Source of the DNA: Sphingobacterium sp. xlx-96
GTDB lineage: Bacteria > Bacteroidota > Bacteroidia > Sphingobacteriales > Sphingobacteriaceae
Assembly (NCBI RefSeq): GCF_011007365.1
Contig: NZ_WFKM01000002.1
Location: forward strand, 310,001 to 374,000
Direction: 5' to 3'
Length of the DNA: 64,000 nt
Part shown: positions 57,969-64,000 of the stretch, one piece after another
Layout of the letters: the number at the start of each line of letters is the position of its first letter
How positions within the stretch are numbered: position 1 is the stretch's first letter
Notes under the pieces: model-generated
Database searches by the model: none
Seen by the model: only the letters and a program-made list of their open reading frames with translations
What the model was told of the DNA's origin: nothing
Program-made: the position numbers and the translations under genes

Positions 57969-60368
57969 ATGACAAAATACTTCTTTACCTTCCTATTTAG
58001 AAGCTTGTTAAACAACAAGTTTTTTGCACTTATAAATATCACTGGATTGGCACTGGGTTTTGCAGGCTTTATATTAGCTTATCAATATATCAACCGCGAA
58101 AGAAGCTACGATCAATGGAACCCGAATTACGAGTACATTTACCGCATAGGACTAACATATCAGGGCAATTACTCTCCGATCACCCCGCCGTCATTGGCTA
58201 AGACGATTAAAAGTCAATTGCCAGAGATTGAACAAGCAGGCTTAATCTTAGACTATTCATACAGTAATTACCCCATGTTTGGTAAAGAATCTGTCAACGT
58301 CAGAAAAACATTGCTGATAGACTCGGGCGCTGCGAAAATCTTTCAGATTGAATCGATGACAGGTCCGCTTTACAAATCCACGGGTCAACAGGAAGCCTCT
58401 TTGGTGAGTGAAGAGTTAGGAAAACGCCTTTTCGGAAAAGAATATTTAGATTTTTCGGCACCAAAGAACGTTTCGGTTCTAAGTATTCACCATGGTTTTA
58501 AAGAAAAAATTTATGGTATAGGTAAAGATAGAGCTTTGTCACTTATTGACTACGACTTACTCCTTATAAAAGAGATCGACAGTGAGCAACAAGGAAACCC
58601 ATACAATTACCACACCTATATTCAAGCAAAGCCTGGTACAAACATTTCCTTGCTAGCGGACAAAATAACTAAAATATATCAGGAGCAAACAGCACAAGAA
58701 GGCCTGATCAAACATTCCTCCTTTGCCAAAGGCAAGATCTATCTGGATCCGTTATCCAATCTACATCTACGGCCCAAAGATGGATCAAACGGCCCTTATC
58801 TTACGCTCTGGATATTGGGAATTTTATCCGCACTGACCTTAGTTTTGTCCGCAATCAATTTTGCTAATCTCACCATGGCGCAAGCTGATAGTCGTGCAAA
58901 AGAAATAGGTATAAAAAAAATGTTCGGTAGTTCAAGATCGTCGATCACATTACAACTACTGGGAGAGATCCTTACGCAGTGTTTGCTAGCGGCCTGTGTA
59001 GCTGGTCTTGTACTGCTCTTGACCGGAAATATGTTGAAGACCTGGCTGAACGAAGATCTAATAGACTATTTATTTCATACGACGACCCTACTTCAATTGT
59101 TATCGGCCATTTGTGTCACCAGCATCATTGCTGGATTTTATCCTGCCGTAATTTTAGCTGGCTATAAAATCGGTACTACCATCAAAGGAAAACTACAAAC
59201 GAATCCGAAACGTGTATACCTCCGTAACTCACTCTTAGCGTTTCAGTTTTTTATAGCGTTTTCATTTATCTGTGGAGCTCTCTTGGTATATCAACAAATG
59301 CAATTTGTCAAAGAAACAGATAAAGGATTCAGCACCGATCAGGTCATTAACTTCAAAGGTGTAGGTCTGTACTATGATATGAAACCTGATGGAACCTTTT
59401 ATGATTTCAAAAGAAGATTGACCCAAAGCCCAAATATAGTATCCGTATCCTCGGCAACAAATATTCCTGCGGGCGCTGATGCCCCCCCAAAAAAACATTT
59501 CACCTATCAAAATCAAACCATAGAGCTCGATCATATAGGTATTGATATCGGTTATTTCGAGACTTTAGATATAGCAGATGTAGCCGGAGCAGGCGAAATA
59601 TCCCTAGACCAACTTCTAAAAGACAGTACGGAAAACTATGCGGTAATCAATGAAACTGCGGCCAAAGAATTGGGCATTAGAAGTCCCTTTGGAGTAAAAA
59701 TAACCGGTTGTGAAACAGATTTTACCGTCACAGCCATCGTCAAAGACATAATTGCTTACGGGTTTGAGAATAAAATTGCTCCTACCGTTTATTCCTATAA
59801 AAATGAATGTGGCCCAGGACGATACAAAACTTCCGTAATCGTAAAAACAAAGGCAGGAAAAACGAAAGAAGCCATACAGGCGGTAAAAGAGGAATGGATT
59901 AAAAATCCTTCTGCAGAATCTCTGCCGCTGGATTATGAATTTTTAGATTTAGCTTACGCCCAATTGCATGCAAAACAGAGCCAGCTAGAAATACTCTTGA
60001 ATGGATTCACGATGCTTTCTCTTTTTATCGCTATGCTCGGAATATTCAGTGTCTCGGCTTACGATATTGTCGTCCGTAACAAGGAAATTTCAATTCGTAA
60101 GATCTTAGGTGCTACCACAAAGGATATTTTATTCCATCTCAATAAAACATATATTTACATATTGGTAACGGCTAGTGTGCTAGGAATACCAATAGCCTAT
60201 TTTCTGATGAAGGACTGGCTAAATAACTTTGCTTATAAGGTGAGTATTACGCCTTGGATATTTATCCTAAGCATTGGTGTTATAGCTTTTATATTAACAA
60301 TAATAGTCAGTTTTCAATCCCTTAAAGCTGCTAGAAGTAACCCTATCGATGCACTTAGAGATGAATAA
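57969..60368 (+). CDS. ABC transporter permease, duplicated FtsX/MacB type (exporter 2, second)
   Basis: This 799-residue permease has an N-terminal helix (FFALINITGLALGFAGFILA), two periplasmic domains, six further helices and the tail KAARSNPIDALRDE. Contact motifs are KEIGIKKMFGSS and KEISIRKILGAT. It is 22 nt downstream of its partner and 66 nt before the ATPase gene, so the three genes form one exporter. Confidence 0.92.
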   Translation: MTKYFFTFLFRSLLNNKFFALINITGLALGFAGFILAYQYINRERSYDQWNPNYEYIYRIGLTYQGNYSPITPPSLAKTIKSQLPEIEQAGLILDYSYSNYPMFGKESVNVRKTLLIDSGAAKIFQIESMTGPLYKSTGQQEASLVSEELGKRLFGKEYLDFSAPKNVSVLSIHHGFKEKIYGIGKDRALSLIDYDLLLIKEIDSEQQGNPYNYHTYIQAKPGTNISLLADKITKIYQEQTAQEGLIKHSSFAKGKIYLDPLSNLHLRPKDGSNGPYLTLWILGILSALTLVLSAINFANLTMAQADSRAKEIGIKKMFGSSRSSITLQLLGEILTQCLLAACVAGLVLLLTGNMLKTWLNEDLIDYLFHTTTLLQLLSAICVTSIIAGFYPAVILAGYKIGTTIKGKLQTNPKRVYLRNSLLAFQFFIAFSFICGALLVYQQMQFVKETDKGFSTDQVINFKGVGLYYDMKPDGTFYDFKRRLTQSPNIVSVSSATNIPAGADAPPKKHFTYQNQTIELDHIGIDIGYFETLDIADVAGAGEISLDQLLKDSTENYAVINETAAKELGIRSPFGVKITGCETDFTVTAIVKDIIAYGFENKIAPTVYSYKNECGPGRYKTSVIVKTKAGKTKEAIQAVKEEWIKNPSAESLPLDYEFLDLAYAQLHAKQSQLEILLNGFTMLSLFIAMLGIFSVSAYDIVVRNKEISIRKILGATTKDILFHLNKTYIYILVTASVLGIPIAYFLMKDWLNNFAYKVSITPWIFILSIGVIAFILTIIVSFQSLKAARSNPIDALRDE

Positions 60369-60434
60369 AAAACAAAGAATAAAAGAGCTAGACCTAAAAA
60401 TCGCGCTCTTAGTACTCAAATCTAATATCTAAAA

Positions 60435-61100
60435 ATGATAAAACTAGAAAACATATTTAAATGGTACAACGTGGGTGGTGCACGATCATTTGTACTAAAG
60501 GACATTAATTTGAATATCGATCAAGGGGATTTTGTCTCTATAATGGGGCCTTCCGGATCTGGAAAATCCACTTTACTGAATGTAATCGGGTTACTTGATG
60601 ATCCCAATGAAGGGAACTACTATTTTATGGAGGAAGATGTGCTTGCACTGAAAGCGAAAAAAAGGGCTGCCTTATTTCAATCACATATGGGCTATGTCTT
60701 TCAATCTTACCATTTGATTGACGAGCTTACTGTTTATGAAAATATAGAGACTCCACTTATCTACAAAGATCTATCAGGTAAAGAGCGAAAAGCGATTGTC
60801 GCTGATATGTTAGACAGATTCGGTATTGTAGGTAAAAAAGACCTCTTTCCATCTCAACTCTCTGGCGGACAACAACAGGTTGTAGGCATTGCTAGGGCAT
60901 TGGCATCATCGCCTAAATTATTATTGGCAGATGAACCTACAGGTAATCTCAATTCCAAGCAAGGAGAAGATATCATGACATTATTTAAACAGCTGAATGA
61001 GGAAGGAGTTACAATCATACAGGTAACCCACTCCGAAAAAAATGCGGAGTACGGCCACCGTATCATCAACATGCTAGATGGTCAATTAAAAGACAAATAA
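60435..61100 (+). CDS. ABC transporter ATPase (MacB/LolD type, exporter 2)
   Basis: This 221-residue ATPase has Walker A GPSGSGKST (38-46), Q-loop FQSYHL, signature LSGGQQQ (142-148) and Walker B LLLADEP (162-168). Two differences from the first ATPase stand out: the signature is followed by VVGIARA instead of RVAVARA, and the D-loop reads NLNS rather than NLDS. The catalytic Glu of Walker B and the switch His (QVTHSE) are present, so activity is likely. Confidence 0.94.
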   Translation: MIKLENIFKWYNVGGARSFVLKDINLNIDQGDFVSIMGPSGSGKSTLLNVIGLLDDPNEGNYYFMEEDVLALKAKKRAALFQSHMGYVFQSYHLIDELTVYENIETPLIYKDLSGKERKAIVADMLDRFGIVGKKDLFPSQLSGGQQQVVGIARALASSPKLLLADEPTGNLNSKQGEDIMTLFKQLNEEGVTIIQVTHSEKNAEYGHRIINMLDGQLKDK

Positions 61101-61147
61101 AGAGCAGAATATTGTACAAGCGCTTTCTTTTTCCTAAATTAGTATAT

Positions 61148-61996
61148 ATGGAGGAAAAGGAACTGAAAGCGCTTATCTCTTTATTGGATGATCCAGACAC
61201 GGAGATTTTCAATCAAGTGGAGCGGCAGTTGATCACTTGCGGACCAGAGGTGATACCCCAACTCGAAGCGAGCTGGGAGTCTTCGTTTGATCCTTTGTCC
61301 CAGACCCGCATTGAAAATATAATCCATAAAATCCAATTCGATCAGGTTCAAAATGATCTTCAAATCTGGGCCTTACAGAACAATGAGGATCTTTTAGATG
61401 GTTTATTGACGATCAACAGGTATCAATACCCAAATCTAGATGAGAATGCGGTCCATTTCCAACTAGCGGAGCTACGAAGAAATGCCTGGTTCCAACTTAT
61501 GTACGAAATGAGCCCATTAGAAAAGGTTAAACTTTTAAACAATATCATTTTTCGGGAATTTGGACTTTCGGGTAATACAACAAACTATCACGATCCTCAA
61601 AATTCTTTCCTGCATAAAGTCCTCGAATCAAAAAAAGGGAACCCTATCTCCCTTGCTTGCATTTACAGCATTATCGCTCAAAGTCTTGATATTCCGATTT
61701 ATGGTATTAACCTTCCAAAACATTTCATAGTTGCTTACATTGAGGAAGAACACGAAAGTCCTTTATTTTATATTAATGTATTCAATCGGGGACAAGTCAT
61801 GAAACACGATGATATCTATTCTTTTCTTAAGCAACTGAATCTTCCTCCCAAAGAAGACTACACGCTGCCCTGTACAAACATTGCTATCATCAAGCGTGTA
61901 TTACGCAATTTAATGACTGCTTACGACAATTTGGGGAATATCGAAAAAAGAGAAGAAGTGAATACCCTTCTACTCCTACTATCCGATTTGAATTAA
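61148..61996 (+). CDS. SirB1/transglutaminase-like fold protein
   Basis: This 282-residue protein has an N-terminal helical part (about 1-100), then the transglutaminase-like core with KGNPISLACIYSIIAQSLDI, PIYGINLPKHFIVAY and a C-terminal TPR-like helix pair (KRVLRNLMTAYDNLGNIEKR). SirB1-type proteins keep the fold but usually lack a working catalytic Cys, and their function is not settled. ATG at 61148 is chosen; the frame extends to a TTG at 61112. It overlaps the convergent lipoprotein gene by 4 nt. Confidence 0.85.
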   Translation: MEEKELKALISLLDDPDTEIFNQVERQLITCGPEVIPQLEASWESSFDPLSQTRIENIIHKIQFDQVQNDLQIWALQNNEDLLDGLLTINRYQYPNLDENAVHFQLAELRRNAWFQLMYEMSPLEKVKLLNNIIFREFGLSGNTTNYHDPQNSFLHKVLESKKGNPISLACIYSIIAQSLDIPIYGINLPKHFIVAYIEEEHESPLFYINVFNRGQVMKHDDIYSFLKQLNLPPKEDYTLPCTNIAIIKRVLRNLMTAYDNLGNIEKREEVNTLLLLLSDLN

Positions 61997-63114
61997 CGAG
62001 AGTCTAAAGAGATTGACCGAGGACGTCTGTTGTTTTCAATCGTAATTTCATCATTGGGAGCGACGTTTCCTGTATCACTAATGAGAAAACGAAAAACTCT
62101 CCGCGCAACAGGGTCGGCCACAAAGAAGTATTTCCCATCTTCTTTGGTATCGATAGCCACATCTATGGGTTCTTGCAGCAGCGTAAGAGCACCCGTTACA
62201 ATCCGTGTCGGTGTTATCGTTTGTGAAGACTGATATTGTGAAAACTTCTCGAAAACCAAAATCTTTCCAGAATTTGCCTGGTCTTGAACGTAGTCTGTCA
62301 ACAATAAAATATCAGCACTGGCAGAATAGGACAATCCTCTGATATTCTGTGCATCGGCAACTTTCAAAACATATTTTTCGGGGGCTTTCATAAGCGTATC
62401 CCCTTTATTTAATAACTGAGGTATAAAGTTCTTGTAAACGACTACTCCACCATCTTTCTCTGTTGCATTAGAAATAACTAAATCATTTTTAATGGCTATA
62501 ACTCCCCATGGATTATGGTCAAGTTTCATACGATACCGTGGTCTTGTAAAGTTTCCTTTGTTACGTGGCCTATCAATCGCAAACAAAGTATAGTCTGGTA
62601 CTGCTGTTTCAGTAGCGGGGGTTCCTTTGGTCGTATCTGAAGCATTTGCAAAGAGGAGAAAGTCTTCCGAGAACTTGTCATCATTGACTACGGTATAATA
62701 TAATCCTCTCACTTTATCATAAATTCGATTTCTTATACTTGTTCCATTACTAATCACTCCTGTCTTACTAACCTCCAATACATGTACCGCAGTGTCGAGA
62801 TTGGACTTGCTATTTAAGCTCCCATGAAAGAGTGATCCACCAGAAAACGGACTAAAGTGAATCATATTTCCTCCCTTTGCACCGGATGCTATCTTGAAAG
62901 AGAAAGTCTTAGGCAGTTTCTCACCATCAACGCTATCCAAAGCCCACACATTATACAGGTCAGCTGCCGCTGAGCCACTCGCATAATCCTCCGTAGAAAT
63001 ATACAATCTAGATATAGACTTTCGCACACGCTCTGGTTCATCATCGTCGCGCTTACAGGCTACAATCGAAACTACTATAAATACTGCAACTATAGAAAAG
63101 AGATAATTCTTCAT
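61993..63114 (-). CDS. lipoprotein of unknown function, probable beta-propeller
   Basis: This 373-residue lipoprotein has the lipobox SIVAC (Cys about residue 20) followed by a charged KRDDDEPERV stretch, then repeated beta-rich segments typical of propellers (for example LYNVWALDSVDGEKL, NIRGLSYSASADILLLTDY, EPIDVAIDTKEDGKYFFVAD). No family signature is clear. Its promoter is copy C of the module shared with porD and the Omp85-like gene, hinting at an envelope role. Confidence 0.75.
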   Translation of the reverse strand: MKNYLFSIVAVFIVVSIVACKRDDDEPERVRKSISRLYISTEDYASGSAAADLYNVWALDSVDGEKLPKTFSFKIASGAKGGNMIHFSPFSGGSLFHGSLNSKSNLDTAVHVLEVSKTGVISNGTSIRNRIYDKVRGLYYTVVNDDKFSEDFLLFANASDTTKGTPATETAVPDYTLFAIDRPRNKGNFTRPRYRMKLDHNPWGVIAIKNDLVISNATEKDGGVVVYKNFIPQLLNKGDTLMKAPEKYVLKVADAQNIRGLSYSASADILLLTDYVQDQANSGKILVFEKFSQYQSSQTITPTRIVTGALTLLQEPIDVAIDTKEDGKYFFVADPVARRVFRFLISDTGNVAPNDEITIENNRRPRSISLDSR

Positions 63115-63137
63115 GCTATGGATTAATTCTTAATATG

Positions 63138-63173
63138 CAAACTTATATAAAATGCTTTATATTCACGAACTCC
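63138..63173 (-). promoter_or_regulatory. promoter of the lipoprotein gene, copy C of the shared module
   Basis: On the minus strand it has TTCG in the -33 place, spacer dyad ATAAA-GCAT-TTTAT and -7 box TAAGTTTG (63138-63145), 23 nt before the ATG. The 32-nt core (63138-63169) differs from copy A at 2 positions. Confidence 0.75.
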
Positions 63174-63303
63174 TGTTCGAAAATTTGGCAGGAAACAGCT
63201 TTCCCAATTACCTAACGAAAACGAAAGAGCAATCGCCACAACAACAATAAACTTTATAATGTAGAGAGTTTTCCGTAAAATTGCAATCGGGAAGAAAATA
63301 ATC

Positions 63304-63966
63304 ATGGAGAGTACTAAAGAATTCAACAGGGAAAAACTAACGTTACCCAAAGACGGCAAGAAGCTGTTATTACACTCTTGCTGTGCACCTTGTTCTGGTG
63401 AGGTCATGGAGGCATTAATTTCCTCCGATATTGACTTCACTATTTATTTTTATAACCCCAATATTCACCCAAGGAAGGAATACGACATCCGTAAGGACGA
63501 GAACATTCGGTTCGCAGAGAAACACAATATTCCATTTATAGACGCCGATTATGATGTAGATCATTGGTTTGAATTAGCCAAGGGCATGGAACATGAGCCT
63601 GAAAAAGGTATCCGATGTACAATGTGCTTTGACATGCGCTTTGAAAAAACTGCGGAATATGCGGCGGCAAATGGGTTCGATGTCATATCAAGTTCTCTTG
63701 GAATATCCCGTTGGAAAAACATGGAACAGATTAATGACTGTGGTTTACGCGCTGCTTCACGCCATCCCGATATGGAATACTGGACATTCAATTGGCGCAA
63801 AAAGGGGGGGTCAGCCCGTATGTTAGAAATCAGTAAACGTGAGAAATTCTACATGCAAGAATACTGTGGCTGCGCGTATTCACTTCGTGACACCAATAAA
63901 TGGCGCATGGCCAACAATCGTGAAAAGATAGAACTAGGCACAAAATACTACGGAGATGAGGAATAA
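63304..63966 (+). CDS. queH: epoxyqueuosine reductase QueH
   Basis: This 220-residue enzyme catalyses the last step of queuosine synthesis in tRNA, reducing epoxyqueuosine, and is not related to QueG. The cysteine pattern of QueH is present: [10 protein letters not shown] (Cys26, Cys27, Cys30), RCTMCFDMR (near 103-106), and a C-terminal YCGCAYS pair. These ligate the Fe-S cluster and the metal. ATG at 63304 begins just before the conserved domain. It is divergent from the lipoprotein gene. Confidence 0.94.
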   Translation: MESTKEFNREKLTLPKDGKKLLLHSCCAPCSGEVMEALISSDIDFTIYFYNPNIHPRKEYDIRKDENIRFAEKHNIPFIDADYDVDHWFELAKGMEHEPEKGIRCTMCFDMRFEKTAEYAAANGFDVISSSLGISRWKNMEQINDCGLRAASRHPDMEYWTFNWRKKGGSARMLEISKREKFYMQEYCGCAYSLRDTNKWRMANNREKIELGTKYYGDEE

Positions 63967-64000
63967 AATTTATTTCACAAAATAATTGCATCCTTGATTT

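Overview
The window comes from a Bacteroidota chromosome, most likely Sphingobacteriaceae (Sphingobacterium or a close relative). Signs are a SusC/SusD pair with FecR and ECF sigma factors, a PorD-type protein of the type IX secretion system, duplicated-FtsX ABC permeases of about 800 residues, low GC content, few Shine-Dalgarno sequences, and TAnnTTTG promoter boxes. Genus is inferred from protein style only. I see no insertion sequence, phage, rRNA gene or CRISPR array.

Layout. 1-7560 (minus strand): a cell-surface-signalling and nutrient-uptake locus, reading ECF sigma, FecR anti-sigma, SusC-type receptor with STN domain, SusD lipoprotein, and an arylsulfotransferase-like lipoprotein cut by the window edge. 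7717-10350: recN and porD. 10455-15191: SprT-like protein, M28 peptidase, small membrane protein and MuiA-like protein. 15357-18989: split transketolase directly followed by an ECF sigma factor, a repeat-bearing membrane protein and a small exported protein. 19004-23266: DUF4397 lipoprotein, FtsK translocase and a LolA-like protein. 23298-26411: LacI-type regulator, mannonate dehydratase and an SDR oxidoreductase with a LacI-type operator (hexuronate use). 26430-40096 (minus strand): the transcription/translation superoperon, four tRNAs-tuf-tRNA-Trp-secE-nusG-rplK-rplA-rplJ-rplL-rpoB-rpoC. 40314-41977: Omp85-like protein and a shortened methyltransferase-family protein. 42006-61100: an NtrB/NtrC-type pair beside a large efflux locus (TolC, HlyD adaptor, two MacB/LolD-type ATPases, four large permeases, a permease relic, a DUF4097 protein and a small HTH protein). 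61148-63966: SirB1-like protein, unknown lipoprotein and QueH.

Two regulatory patterns stand out. First, 16-bp palindromes of the form TGTYCR-N4-YGNACA occur as pairs with 21-bp centre spacing, once in the divergent tolC/hlyD control region and once upstream of the second ABC operon. Sigma-54-like elements lie about 65-71 bp from each pair's centre. This suggests that the neighbouring NtrC-type regulator controls both exporter units. Second, a nearly identical 32-36 bp promoter module, with a conserved spacer as well as a conserved -7 box, precedes porD, the Omp85-like gene and the lipoprotein gene at 63114, in each case 20-23 nt from the start codon. This points to an envelope-related regulon. 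Neither pattern has been tested against a database here.
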